From JBEHWX01 sp048498995 (GTDB taxonomy: Bacteria; Bacteroidota; Ignavibacteria; OLB7), in NCBI GenBank assembly GCA_048498995.1, contig JBEHWX010000018.1:17276-81275 (forward strand): a stretch of DNA of 64,000 nt, written 5' to 3'. The first letter of the stretch is position 1. Every line of letters starts with the position of its first letter. This document shows, one piece after another, positions 44,473-52,911 of this stretch. The translations under genes and the position numbers were made by a program. The notes under the pieces were generated by a model. That model saw nothing but the letters and a program-made list of their open reading frames with translations. It ran no database searches and had not been told where the DNA came from.

Positions 44473-44826
44473 TCAGAGCGCTCGATCATCGGCGTGGGGA
44501 ATCTCCTCTATACCGTTGTAGACCGGACGTCCACGCGCGACGAGGAGATCGCGCTCCCTGTTGGCGCCGGGAGATTCGGCCACCATCACGATCGCGTCGC
44601 AACGCTCGACCAGCGCCAGCGATATCGCCATGATCGCCTCGTAGCGATCTCCACCATCGAGCGCATCGACGACCGGAAGCGCGGCATTGACGCCGATCAT
44701 CGGAATGTGTCCGCGGCGGAGCACTTCGGCGGCCGCGCGGTTGAGCGTGTCCAGGTTGGCCTGGCGTCCCTCCAGCGTCGGCGCCGAATAGGGTCCGGCC
44801 ACGGCAATGAGCATGCGTTCGGTCAT
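44473..44826 (-). CDS. DUF4406/nucleoside deoxyribosyltransferase-like protein
   Basis: GGAGAGC precedes ATG 44826, giving 117 residues. A Rossmann-like fold opens with LIAVAGPYSAPTLEGRQANL, and EVLRRGHIPMIGVNAALPVV follows. The C-terminal CDAIVMVAESPGANRERDLL has the Ser/Glu pattern seen in the nucleoside 2-deoxyribosyltransferase superfamily. DUF4406 members are small and often co-located with phage or stress genes; the activity is not established. Confidence 0.8.
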   Translation of the reverse strand: MTERMLIAVAGPYSAPTLEGRQANLDTLNRAAAEVLRRGHIPMIGVNAALPVVDALDGGDRYEAIMAISLALVERCDAIVMVAESPGANRERDLLVARGRPVYNGIEEIPHADDRAL

Positions 44827-44885
44827 CAAGAGCTCTCCATCATGGATGTATCGGTTCGATCGAATGCAGCTCCGCCCAACGGATG

Positions 44886-45491
44886 TCATTCGTCCCCCCA
44901 TTCGACCAATCGGGACCAGAAGCGGATCCTCCGGATCGGATGATTCAGGCGTCGCGCCGTCACGTTCGGGAGGAGATCCTTCGCGAGATATTCGACCAGA
45001 TTGGCGCCGTAGTAGATAATGTCCGTCTGATACACGGACAACACCGGATTGCCGGCGGCATGCGGCTCCGCGGGTATGTAGCGATGGCCACAGATCGGAA
45101 TGAGCCGCGGCGCGTCATCGACCGCCCGGCGCGCAATGGCGATGGCATCGTCCAGGGCAGCCGGACGCGGCCCCCATTCCGGCAACCAGAAGGAATCGTG
45201 CTTGATATCGAAGCGGATCCCCTCGAATGGCCATGCGAGGCGCTCGCGAATCATCTCATCACTTCCGCGCCTCCAGTCGATACACTTGTGCGAGACCGGG
45301 AGCCACCGATGGAGCAAGTCCCGGTAATCGGGAGGGAAGCGAAATCCGAAGCGCTCCTCGATGCGAGCGATCTCGAGATCGGAAAGTCCCGGCTCGAGCA
45401 CAACGCCGGCGCGCTCGAAGATCTCCTCGATGCGCGCCAGGTCAGCCGTTGTGAACGGCGCCGACATCGCGTCATGATGTTCCATGTGCAC
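44886..45491 (-). CDS. SMI1/KNR4 family protein
   Basis: The protein has up to 201 residues; ATGs at 45485 and 45467 are alternative starts. The SMI1/KNR4 (SUKH) signature is visible as VLEPGLSDLEIARIEERFGF followed by RFPPDYRDLLHRWLPV. Conserved aromatic positions follow (WLPEWGPRPAALDDA, RLIPICGHRYIPAEPH). The SUKH superfamily includes many immunity proteins of toxin systems; no toxin gene is adjacent here, so an immunity role is only possible. In the same minus-strand cluster, the nucleoside-transferase-like gene follows by 60 bases. Confidence 0.85.
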   Translation of the reverse strand: MHMEHHDAMSAPFTTADLARIEEIFERAGVVLEPGLSDLEIARIEERFGFRFPPDYRDLLHRWLPVSHKCIDWRRGSDEMIRERLAWPFEGIRFDIKHDSFWLPEWGPRPAALDDAIAIARRAVDDAPRLIPICGHRYIPAEPHAAGNPVLSVYQTDIIYYGANLVEYLAKDLLPNVTARRLNHPIRRIRFWSRLVEWGDE

Positions 45492-45500
45492 GCAACGCTC

Positions 45501-46013
45501 CTACCGCAACAGTCCGGCGATCTTCATCATCGCCTCCGCCTTCTTGTATTCCTCGCCTCCCCCCTCGACCAGGCCGGGGAGGATGATCAGCCGTTTCCTC
45601 GTTTTCCCTCCCTCGTCGAAGAGCAGCGTGAAGTAGCCGCGCGTCGCCGGCGGCCTGGGCGGGTGCGCGGTTACCGAGCGGATCGCCGGGCGCTCGATCA
45701 CCGGCGCGGCGGAATTGTTCCGGCTGGCGATCACGTTCACCAGGAAGTAGAGCCCCATCAGCAGAAAGAGCACTCCCGCGAGCGTCTCCCCCGCCATGAA
45801 CGAGCGGAAGCCGAACCCGACGGCGCCGAGTCCGATCAGCGAGTAGAGGATCAGTGTCCGGTTGATCGATCCGCCGCGACCATGGAGCGCCTGCGCCGCC
45901 GCGCCGCGTGGTCCCTCGCGGGTGAGGATGATGCTCTCGGACGTGATCGTGCAGGTGCCGGTCTTCGTCCGGAACTGGTGTCCGATGGTTTCGTCGGTCG
46001 ATGGCTCGCTCAT
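45501..46013 (-). CDS. hypothetical membrane protein
   Basis: ATG 46013 gives 170 residues. The N-terminal ~40 residues (FRTKTGTCTITSESIILTRE) look like the first strands of a bacterial PH-like fold. Two transmembrane helices follow at ~53-70 (TLILYSLIGLGAVGFGF) and ~76-96 (TLAGVLFLLMGLYFLVNVIA). The cytoplasmic C-terminal part (YFTLLFDEGGKTRKRLIILP) would complete the fold. This topology resembles YcxB-like proteins, but the match is not strong. Function is unknown. Confidence 0.7.
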   Translation of the reverse strand: MSEPSTDETIGHQFRTKTGTCTITSESIILTREGPRGAAAQALHGRGGSINRTLILYSLIGLGAVGFGFRSFMAGETLAGVLFLLMGLYFLVNVIASRNNSAAPVIERPAIRSVTAHPPRPPATRGYFTLLFDEGGKTRKRLIILPGLVEGGGEEYKKAEAMMKIAGLLR

Positions 46014-46118
46014 AAGTGATGCTCCGTTGTCGCTGGGGATGCCCACGTCCGGAAAGATAGAGAACAGCGCCGATCATGCCGCGAGGTCGGTATCCACGCG
46101 GCGCGCCCAGCGGAGAAA

Positions 46119-46751
46119 TCACTCGGCGTCGCGGAGCGCGTCGAGATCGGCGGCGACGATCGTTTCCAGGTTGCGGGTGATCTTCCCGATATCCCAGTTC
46201 CACCACGCCAACTCCAGCAGCGCGGCGATCGTCTCCTCATCGAAGCGGCGCTTCAGCACCTTCGCGGGGTTGCCGCCGACCACGGCATATGGCGGCACGT
46301 CGGCCACGACCACGGAACGGGATGCGATGATGGCGCCGTCGCCGATGGTCACCCCCGGCATCACCAGCACATCGTACCCGATCCAGACGTCGTTGCCGAT
46401 CACCGTGTCCCCCTTGTAGGGAAGCTCGGCGAGGCTCGGCATCACCCGCTCCCAGCCGTTGCCGAAGATCTGAAACGGATAGGTCGAGAAGCCGCTCGTC
46501 TTGTGATTGGCGCCGTTCATGATGAATTTCACCCCGCGCGCGATCGCGCAGAACCGGCCGATGATCAGCTTGTCGCCGATGAACGGAAAATGGTAGAGAA
46601 CGTTCCGCTCGAAATTCTCCGAATCCTCGGGGTCGTCGTAGTAGGTGTACTCTCCGATAACGATGTTCGGATTGGTGACGGTGTTCCTGATATAGCAGAC
46701 CTGCGGGAATCCCCGCATCGGATGCGGATCGGTGGGTGCGGGTCCTGTCAT
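46119..46751 (-). CDS. Vat/CatB-type xenobiotic O-acetyltransferase
   Basis: AGGAGA precedes ATG 46751, and the protein has 210 residues. It aligns along its length with the streptogramin A acetyltransferase (Vat) branch of hexapeptide acyltransferases. Landmarks are VIGEYTYYDDPEDSENFERN, VLYHFPFIGDKLIIGRFCAI, IMNGANHKTSGFSTYPFQIF (catalytic His in NGANH), KGDTVIGNDVWIGYDVLVMP, and WWNWDIGKITRNLE. The left-handed beta-helix repeats lie between ~60 and 165. It acetylates hydroxyl groups of small molecules; the native substrate in this organism is unknown. Confidence 0.93.
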   Translation of the reverse strand: MTGPAPTDPHPMRGFPQVCYIRNTVTNPNIVIGEYTYYDDPEDSENFERNVLYHFPFIGDKLIIGRFCAIARGVKFIMNGANHKTSGFSTYPFQIFGNGWERVMPSLAELPYKGDTVIGNDVWIGYDVLVMPGVTIGDGAIIASRSVVVADVPPYAVVGGNPAKVLKRRFDEETIAALLELAWWNWDIGKITRNLETIVAADLDALRDAE

Positions 46752-46825
46752 GAGCGTCTTCTCCTGCTTGTGATACGTGGCCGGGATACACGCGCGGCCG
46801 ATGCGGCGTTACGCGCCGGAGGGAA

Positions 46826-47656
46826 TCACGACGACGCGATCTCGACCGGCCCATCCGTGGCCACGCGGAAGATCGCCAGCGCGCCGACGCGCTCCTCGAC
46901 GCTCCCGAGGCAGCAGACCGAGGTACGCCGCCCCGAGGGATGAAGGATCGTGCTCCGATACGCCATGTGCATGTGGCCGCAGAGCACCAGCGACGGCTCC
47001 AGCAGATCGATCGCCATCCTGACATGCTCGTTGCCGATGCCATCGAAGCGCATGCTCCGCCGCCGCTCCTCGAACGTCGATGCATCCCCCTCCGCGATGA
47101 TCCCCGACGGCCATTCGTGCAGCAGCAGCACGTCGACGCGGCCGAGATCGAGCAGCCGCGCTATCTCCGCTTCCGTGAACCCGATATACTCCTTGTTGGA
47201 GCGGACGCCGATCTCCCCGATCGACGGGCGCGACGCGAAGCTCTCCTCCCGGTAAATGCCGGAGAGTCCGGCGACGCGGAGTCCGCCGAGCTCGACCATG
47301 CCGACGCGTCCCAGGTAATGGCAGTCGCGGGCAACGGCGGCGCCCTCCGGAATCAGATCGAGATAGCCGTACGGCTCGTGGTTGCCGCCGATGAAGTGGA
47401 CTGGCCAGGGGAAGAGACGGGCGCCGGAGTGGAACGCCGCGAAGTCCCCGAGCTTCCGATATTTCGCTGGCGCGGCCATCGTCGCAAGATCCCGTTCGTC
47501 GCGGTGCGGCTCGAAATCGCCGACCTGCAGCACGAAGGATAGCTCCACTCCCGATCGCCTCTCCCAGCCGGCGACCAGATCGACCATCGCGTCCATGTGG
47601 CCGTGAACGTCGCCGACGGCGGCGAAATGGATCGGAGATGCCGTCGGGATGCTCAT
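46826..47656 (-). CDS. metallophosphoesterase
   Basis: The protein has 276 residues. The calcineurin-type motifs occur in order: AAVGDVHGHMDAMVDL (GDxHG), VLQVGDFEPHRD (GDxxxR-like), PVHFIGGNHEPYGYLDL (GNHE), VDVLLLHEWPSGI (third histidine) and SLVLCGHMHMAYRST (GHxH). They ligate a dinuclear metal centre. The combination with EEERRR-type insert and LLLHEWP resembles the Dbr1/CWF19-related phosphoesterase branch, but the substrate (2'-5' phosphodiester, nucleotide or other) is unknown. No signal peptide is seen. Confidence 0.9.
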   Translation of the reverse strand: MSIPTASPIHFAAVGDVHGHMDAMVDLVAGWERRSGVELSFVLQVGDFEPHRDERDLATMAAPAKYRKLGDFAAFHSGARLFPWPVHFIGGNHEPYGYLDLIPEGAAVARDCHYLGRVGMVELGGLRVAGLSGIYREESFASRPSIGEIGVRSNKEYIGFTEAEIARLLDLGRVDVLLLHEWPSGIIAEGDASTFEERRRSMRFDGIGNEHVRMAIDLLEPSLVLCGHMHMAYRSTILHPSGRRTSVCCLGSVEERVGALAIFRVATDGPVEIASS

Positions 47657-47690
47657 GATGCGGAGCGGGGTTGTGGAATGCGCGCGGCAC

Positions 47691-48050
47691 TCAGTCCTTG
47701 AGCATTCTGCGCACGCGATCGTGGGAGATGATGTAGTGTACCAGCGTGACGACGGCGAAGATCGCCGCGAGCGTCATGTGCCCCATGTCGACCAGCGCCA
47801 GAATGCCGGCGGCGAAAAGGACGGTCTCGATCAACAGACGAAGCGGACCGGAGACGGTAACGATGGGGGGGCCGCCATCGTTCGGAATGCGGAAGATTCC
47901 CCAGAGGGAGGCGGCCAGCAACGGCGCGCCGACGGCCAGCCCCCAGCGTCCGAGCCCCTCGCCGCGCCACCATCCCCACCATCCGACCGATGCGAGAATC
48001 GCGAGCTCCAGCAGAAACCGGAGAAGAAGATTGAAGGGATTGTTGGACAT
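47691..48050 (-). CDS. YrdB family membrane protein (DUF2568)
   Basis: The protein has 119 residues and four predicted transmembrane helices: ~8-26 (LLLRFLLELAILASVGWWGW), ~33-51, ~68-88 (LRLLIETVLFAAGILALVD) and ~91-112. The opening NPFNLLLRFLLELA and the middle VSGPLRLLIETVLFAAG are characteristic of YrdB. It starts three bases after the stop of the upstream gene, so the two are co-translated. No biochemical role is known for the family. Confidence 0.82.
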   Translation of the reverse strand: MSNNPFNLLLRFLLELAILASVGWWGWWRGEGLGRWGLAVGAPLLAASLWGIFRIPNDGGPPIVTVSGPLRLLIETVLFAAGILALVDMGHMTLAAIFAVVTLVHYIISHDRVRRMLKD

Positions 48051-48053
48051 CGC

Positions 48054-48479
48054 TCACATGCTCGGTTGCGTCGTTCCCCCGCCGCCGGCCGGAAGCCTTC
48101 GCCCGGCAAGCAGGAGCATCACCACCCCCTGAAGGGCATAGATCGCCTGCAGCGGATGATACATTCGGATCAGAAGAAGCTGGCCGCAGATCCACCCGAT
48201 CGTGATCGCGCCGCAGAGCGCCGCGAGCGGATACGCGGCCGGCCGGCGAAGCAGGAGCATGACGGCGGAGGCCACGCCGCTTCCACCGACGACGATCGCG
48301 AGGATCATCCCCGGGATCAGAAAGCTCCCGAACGGCGTCCCGTCGAGCATCGCCGGGGTCATCGAGAGCGCCGAGCCGTCCGGCCGGAGGATGAGCGCCA
48401 TGCCGCTCGGTACGGCGGTGACGGCCAGGAAGAGGGAAAGTACGATGAGAAGGCGTTCGACGCCTCGACGTGATGCCAT
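48054..48479 (-). CDS. small four-TM membrane protein
   Basis: The protein has 141 residues with transmembrane helices at ~8-30 (LLIVLSLFLAVTAVPSGMAL), ~52-76 (FLIPGMILAIVVGGSGVASA), ~82-104 and ~108-126. The phrase LDGTPFGSFLIPGMILAIVV is a recurring motif of uncharacterised small membrane proteins in high-GC bacteria. It is the first gene of a two-gene operon with the YrdB protein. Function is unknown. Confidence 0.75.
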   Translation of the reverse strand: MASRRGVERLLIVLSLFLAVTAVPSGMALILRPDGSALSMTPAMLDGTPFGSFLIPGMILAIVVGGSGVASAVMLLLRRPAAYPLAALCGAITIGWICGQLLLIRMYHPLQAIYALQGVVMLLLAGRRLPAGGGGTTQPSM

Positions 48480-48678
48480 GATGACGCTCCGGGAAATGCT
48501 CCGTCGATCTCGCGTCCCGACGCTGCGCCGAGCCGCGAGGTTCGCGTGGAGCGGAATCTATCCCCGGATGGGATCACCGCGCCATGACGCTGGTCATGGT
48601 CGGGAAGCATGGAACGGCATCGCGGGCCGCGCGGGACGTCCACGCCATGCCCGGGGCATCCACGCGGGGCATCCACGA

Positions 48679-49638
48679 TCAGACCAGCATCGCCTCGATC
48701 TCCCTCGCTTCATCGTCGGTCAGGCGAAGATCCATGGCGCCGATCATTCCCTCGATCTGGCCGGCGCTGCGCGCGCCGACGATGGCGCCGGTCACCGCCG
48801 GATGCCGGAGCGTCCAGGCCACCGCGGTCTCACCGGGCGAGCGTCCATGGCGCGCGCCGATCTCCCGCAGCTTCTCGACCAGCTCGAGATTGCGCGAGAG
48901 CCGCGGCTCCTGAAACTCCGGGTTGCGACGTCGCCAGTCGTTCTCCGGCAGCGACCGGGCGCGCTCGCGGGTCATCGCGCCGCTGAGCAGACCGGAGGCC
49001 ATCGGCGAATAGACGATCACGCCGATTCCCTCCCGCTGGCAGTAGGGGAGAATCTCCTCCTCCACGCCACGATCGATCAGAGAGTATGGCGGCTGCAGCG
49101 ACGTGATCGGCGCGATCTCCATCGCCATGCGCATCTGTTCGACGCTCCAGTTGGAGAGGCCGATCCACCGGACCTTTCCCTCCCGTTGCAGCTCGGCCAT
49201 CGTCTCCCATCCCTCGCGATCCTCATCGGCATCATCGGTCGGCCAGTGGATCTGATAGAGATCGATCGCATCGACCTTCAGGCGTCGAAGGCTGGCCTCG
49301 CACTCGGTTCTGATCGAGTCGCGGGTAAGCACCTCGCGGACGCTGCCGCCGCCGTTATCCTCCCAGCGGAGTCCGCACTTGGTGAAGACGTAGGGTCTGG
49401 CGCCGGACCAGCCGCGGACCGCGCGGGCGACGAGCTCCTCGGAATGTCCGAGGCCGTAAGCGGCGGCGGTATCGATCCAGTTGATGCCGAGATCGAGCGC
49501 GCGATGGATCGCCTCGATCGACGCCTGATCGTCCTGCGGTCCCCAGCCGTAATCCCATCCGGGTCCGCCGATGGCCCAGGAGCCGAATCCGATCGGGGTG
49601 ATCTCCATGTCAGAGTTTCCGAGCCTGCGGGTCTGCAT
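48679..49638 (-). CDS. aldo/keto reductase
   Basis: The protein has 319 residues and a TIM-barrel AKR. It contains GNSDMEITPIGFGSWAIGGP at the N-terminus, LGINWIDTAAAYGLGHSEEL (Asp and Tyr of the catalytic tetrad), YVFTKCGLRWEDNGGG (Lys), DAIDLYQIHWPTDDADED (His), WIGLSNWSVEQM and the NADP-binding C-terminal PAVTGAIVGARSAGQIEGMI. This is the AKR subfamily that reduces aldehydes and ketones; the physiological substrate is unknown. It stands alone with its own leader of about 170 bases. Confidence 0.95.
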   Translation of the reverse strand: MQTRRLGNSDMEITPIGFGSWAIGGPGWDYGWGPQDDQASIEAIHRALDLGINWIDTAAAYGLGHSEELVARAVRGWSGARPYVFTKCGLRWEDNGGGSVREVLTRDSIRTECEASLRRLKVDAIDLYQIHWPTDDADEDREGWETMAELQREGKVRWIGLSNWSVEQMRMAMEIAPITSLQPPYSLIDRGVEEEILPYCQREGIGVIVYSPMASGLLSGAMTRERARSLPENDWRRRNPEFQEPRLSRNLELVEKLREIGARHGRSPGETAVAWTLRHPAVTGAIVGARSAGQIEGMIGAMDLRLTDDEAREIEAMLV

Positions 49639-49812
49639 CCGTGTCTATCCTCCGGTTCGTGAAGAAGCTGTCGGCTTCGTGAAGCAATCGTCGTTCCCGC
49701 GCTCCGAGGCGCGGGAACCCGAGCGCCGACACGGCCGCGATTTCCGCGCCATGTCGGAACGGATCAGGACATCCTCTCAGACCTTCCTCTCAGGCCATCC
49801 GCGAGGCCACGC

Positions 49813-50280
49813 TTACCCGGCCATCCGCTCCCAGACGAGCGCGCCGACGAGCACCTCGCGTCCTCCCATGAACGGCGGCGTGGTGAGGGTGAGGCGATTC
49901 TCCTCGAAGCGCGCGAAGCGTTGATGGGTCTGTCCGACCCAGTTGGGGAACCAGCTCCCCTCGATATGGTGGAGCACGATCTCCCGCGCGGCATCGACAT
50001 CATAGCGGCCGAAGTAGGCGATATAGCCCTCGAAGGCGCGGCGGATCTCCTCCGGCTCCCCGGCGAACTGATCGTTGCGCCGGAACGCTCCTCGATCGGC
50101 GCGCATGATCTGCACCGACATGATCCCCTCCGGCGCGTACTGAAGCAGCCCGACGGCATCGGCGCCGAACGGGTGAAGCACGGAGCCATCCTGACGTCGG
50201 AATTCCGAGGCGAGCAGCCGCCACATGCCGACGAAGCGTGAACGAAATGAATCGGAAGATGATGCCTGCGGCGCGATCAT
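49813..50280 (-). CDS. lipocalin-like domain protein
   Basis: ATG 50280 gives 155 residues. The Lipocalin_5-type pattern is visible: FVGMWRLLASEFRRQDGSVL at the start, HPFGADAVGLLQYAPEGIMS (the GxLxYxxxGxMSVQ signature), YIAYFGRYDVDAAREIVLHH and GSWFPNWVGQTHQRFARFEE near the end. No export signal is seen. Ligand and function are unknown. Short repeats lie just upstream (50349-50385). Confidence 0.85.
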   Translation of the reverse strand: MIAPQASSSDSFRSRFVGMWRLLASEFRRQDGSVLHPFGADAVGLLQYAPEGIMSVQIMRADRGAFRRNDQFAGEPEEIRRAFEGYIAYFGRYDVDAAREIVLHHIEGSWFPNWVGQTHQRFARFEENRLTLTTPPFMGGREVLVGALVWERMAG

Positions 50281-50348
50281 GAGCTCGGGTTGGTTGATGG
50301 GACGGAAGGTGCAATGATAGGATGATTCGAGCGATCGCGAGGAGATGA

Positions 50349-50385
50349 GCCGAGGAGATCTGCCGAGGAGATCTGCCGAGGAGAT
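50349..50385 (+). repeat. 13-bp tandem repeat, three copies
   Basis: GCCGAGGAGATCT occurs at 50349, 50362 and, ending in ATGC, at 50375. It is followed by a second set of short repeats of CCGCCAGG(T/C)CTTGCCGCCG type up to about 50460. Confidence 0.7.
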
Positions 50386-50460
50386 GCGGCGGAGCCTCCG
50401 ATGCAGCCTTGCCGCCGGGGTCATGCCGCCAGGCCTTGCCGCCGCCGCCAGGTCTTGCCG

Positions 50461-50509
50461 CCGGGGGTGGTACCCCCGGGTAAAATATCGGTGCCCCGTT
50501 GGGGCACCG
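50461..50509. repeat. two short-loop hairpins beside the Y1 transposase
   Basis: Hairpin A is CCGGGGGT, loop GGT, ACCCCCGG (50461-50479). Hairpin B is CGGTGCCCC, loop GTT, GGGGCACCG (50489-50509). The linker TAAAATATCG between them contains the AT-rich TAAAATAT. They lie 15 bases beyond the transposase stop and could be an IS end or a REP-like substrate. Confidence 0.6.
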
Positions 50510-50523
50510 GGAACGAGCAGCCG

Positions 50524-50976
50524 TCAATCGAACAGGTAGCGGGGATCGTAGTCGACGTTATGCCGCTCGACGAGGCCGGTGTATTCCGATGTAAAGGTTC
50601 GGCGCGCGTGATGCTCCTTCTGTCGGGCGATATATCGTATTACCGTATTCCTGCCGGACTCGCTGACCGCGAATGCTCCGTATCCCCCTTGCCAACGGAA
50701 ATCCCGCCATTGCTCGCCGCGCAGCTTTATCCATCGCGACGAGCCCCGTTTGATCTGCCCGACGACGACGCTCAGCGACTGGTTCTTCGAGAGGGAGAGG
50801 AGCATGTGGATATGGTCCGGCATCCCGTTGATGGCAACGCAGGGCGAGCCCATCTGGCGCGCGATTCCGGCCATGTACCGGTGAAGCTCCGGCTCGATAT
50901 CGGGCGTGATGAGATGGCGACGAAACCGGGTCGCGAAGACGACGTGGACGAGAAGATTGACGAGGGTCCCGGCCAT
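50524..50976 (-). CDS. IS200/IS605-type Y1 transposase (REP-associated-like)
   Basis: GGAGGT lies six bases before ATG 50976; 150 residues is the normal TnpA length. It carries the HUH nuclease signature NGMPDHIHMLL (HxH metal-binding) and a C-terminal helix VIRYIARQKEHH whose tyrosine should be the covalent nucleophile. WQGGYGAFAVSES is a family landmark. There is no adjacent TnpB. Proteins of this lineage (TnpA/RAYT) cut and join single-stranded DNA at short hairpins. Both reading frame and residues are intact, so it may be active. Confidence 0.9.
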   Translation of the reverse strand: MAGTLVNLLVHVVFATRFRRHLITPDIEPELHRYMAGIARQMGSPCVAINGMPDHIHMLLSLSKNQSLSVVVGQIKRGSSRWIKLRGEQWRDFRWQGGYGAFAVSESGRNTVIRYIARQKEHHARRTFTSEYTGLVERHNVDYDPRYLFD

Positions 50977-51264
50977 GACCGACCTCCATGATGTGCGGCT
51001 CCAGACGCCGCGTTGGACATGGTGGACGGGGCAACGCCAATGTACACATGCGCGGATACCGACGCGAGCGTATTTCACGCGCCATCATCGCTCCACGCCC
51101 ATCTTCGTCACGCGTCCTCACCGCGTCCTGAAGGGACGCGTGTCCTTCGAGGCGGGGGTATCACCCTCGCCGCATCGGCCAACAGGCCATCGCTCGCCGG
51201 ACAATGAATCGGCCCGCCGTCATCAATTGTTCAACAGGCGCACCATGTATTCGCGGCGCCCGAT

Positions 51265-51750
51265 CTATGTCATGCCCGAGACCTGGACGACACGATCAGA
51301 TCCAGCGGTGACGATGCGCGCGGCCAGGCCGGTCGTGTCCGTGAATCCGTGGCCGCCGTGAAGATGGGCATCGACGATCCTGTATTCCAGCAGGGGCATT
51401 CCGGGAACGCGACGATACACCTCGATCTCGGCGCAACGATAATCGGAAGTCGCAACACCGAGCGCGTACGTTGCCACCGTCAGGCCGTGCTCGGTCGGAA
51501 TACGATAGTCGGGCATCATCTCACCGACAACCATCGCCACGCCGAGAACGCCGAGCGTCGACGCAACCCATCCGGCAACGATGACGAGCCATCCGAAGAC
51601 ACGCACGGGATATTCGATCCAGCGACGATGCCAGCCGGCACACCAGGTGATGAAGCAGCCGGCAACGTACCCGAGCGCTACGGTAGCCGCATTCACGCCA
51701 TCGTTCGACCATCGGATATGCATGACGAAGCCCACCACCGGTAGAAGCAT
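51265..51750 (-). CDS. hypothetical membrane protein
   Basis: The protein has 161 residues, with two to three hydrophobic segments in the N-terminal half (LLPVVGFVMHIRW, ATVALGYVAGCFITWCAGWH, VFGWLVIVAGWVASTLGVLG). The C-terminal half is soluble, with LEYRIVDAHLHGGHGF containing a cluster of histidines. I do not recognise the family. It is preceded by a tiny single-TM gene on the same strand. Confidence 0.6.
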   Translation of the reverse strand: MLLPVVGFVMHIRWSNDGVNAATVALGYVAGCFITWCAGWHRRWIEYPVRVFGWLVIVAGWVASTLGVLGVAMVVGEMMPDYRIPTEHGLTVATYALGVATSDYRCAEIEVYRRVPGMPLLEYRIVDAHLHGGHGFTDTTGLAARIVTAGSDRVVQVSGMT

Positions 51751-51765
51751 CCCCGCGGTGGCAAT

Positions 51766-51903
51766 TCATGCCATCCTCCGTCTGGCCGGCACCGACGCGA
51801 CCCGCATCGCCATGTGGATGATGAACGCCACGACCAGCCCCAACAACAACGCCCCTTCGATCATGAAGAATCCAACGTCGGAATCGATCGCGTACGGATT
51901 CAT
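51766..51903 (-). CDS. small single-TM protein (45 aa)
   Basis: ATG 51903 gives MNPYAIDSDVGFFMIEGALL, a single transmembrane helix (~14-35) and a basic C-terminus. It ends 15 bases before ATG 51750 of the next membrane gene. The frame is open further upstream (a longer form is possible), so the true start is uncertain. Function is unknown. Confidence 0.4.
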   Translation of the reverse strand: MNPYAIDSDVGFFMIEGALLLGLVVAFIIHMAMRVASVPARRRMA

Positions 51904-52151
51904 GATATTGAACTGGTCACGCAACGGTGGAACATGCAATCGCCAATGGCCGTGATGCCAACAACCGCGGCGTCGCCGGGTTGTTGCGACCATGGCCCAT
52001 CCCCCGCATCGTCTCTCTCCCCCCACGCATCATCCGATCCCATCAACGACAAGGCCGGGGAGCTCCGCTCCGCCGGCCTTCGAATATCGCATTCATGCGA
52101 GCGCACGCCCACGACGCCGCGCGCATCGGCCCGGCATCGTGATCCGGAGGC

Positions 52152-52763
52152 TCACCACATCGTCTGCCGCGCGCGCTCGTTCCAGCCGCGGTCGTACTCC
52201 TCGCCGCCCACGCGGTCCTGGCTCATCGCCGCCAGGATCTCGCCGGCCGTCGGCAGGCTCGACGGATCTCCCCATGCCTCGGGCTCCCAGAGCCGGGAGC
52301 GCACCAGCGCGCGGGCGCATTGGAAGTAGACCGCGTCGGTCTCGATCACGATCACCGAGCGGGGAGCCTTCTCCTCCACGGCGAACGAGGCCAGCAGATC
52401 CGGATCGGTCGTCAGATGCGCGCGGCCGTTCAACCGGAGCGTGTTGCCATGCCCGGGGATCATGAACAGCAGCGCCACGCGGGGATCGCGGACGATGTTC
52501 CGGAGCGAGTCGGCGCGGTTGTTGCCGCGCCGGTCCGGCATCATCACCGTCCGCTCATCGTGAATGCGGACGAAGCCGGGAAGGTCGCCGCGGGGCGAGC
52601 AGTCGAGACCCTCGGGACCGCAGGTAGCCAATGCCACGAACGGCGATGCCTCGATGTAGGCGCGATAGTGCGGCGTGATTCCGTTCGCCTCCTTGACGAG
52701 GGAGGTCTCCCCGGGAAGCCCATAGAGCGCTTCCAGTTGTTCAAGCGATGTGATGATCGACAT
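52152..52763 (-). CDS. pyridoxamine 5'-phosphate oxidase-like flavoprotein (MSMEG_1061 type)
   Basis: ATG 52763 gives 203 residues. The split-barrel FMN-binding pattern includes FVALATCGPEGLDCSPRGDL and VMMPDRRGNNRADSLRNIVR, then RVALLFMIPGHGNTLRLNGR and AVYFQCARALVRSRLW. This matches the PPOX subfamily annotated as MSMEG_1061-type FMN-dependent proteins, which bind FMN or F420 and probably reduce small molecules. The substrate is unknown. Confidence 0.9.
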   Translation of the reverse strand: MSIITSLEQLEALYGLPGETSLVKEANGITPHYRAYIEASPFVALATCGPEGLDCSPRGDLPGFVRIHDERTVMMPDRRGNNRADSLRNIVRDPRVALLFMIPGHGNTLRLNGRAHLTTDPDLLASFAVEEKAPRSVIVIETDAVYFQCARALVRSRLWEPEAWGDPSSLPTAGEILAAMSQDRVGGEEYDRGWNERARQTMW

Positions 52764-52911
52764 AGTGGAGGAACCAGCGAGTATCTGATCGTAGTATGGC
52801 CCGTTGAAGGCCCGCGGCGGATGATACCCACCACGCCCGTGCGCGACAAGGAGGATCACCGCCGGGAACCGATCGAAACATCTTCCCGGCGGCGCCCGCT
52901 CATCGCAATGC

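Noticed and set aside
44886..45491. Toxin-immunity locus around the SMI1/KNR4 protein
   Set aside because: No toxin, Rhs or secretion gene is adjacent, so the immunity reading is not supported.
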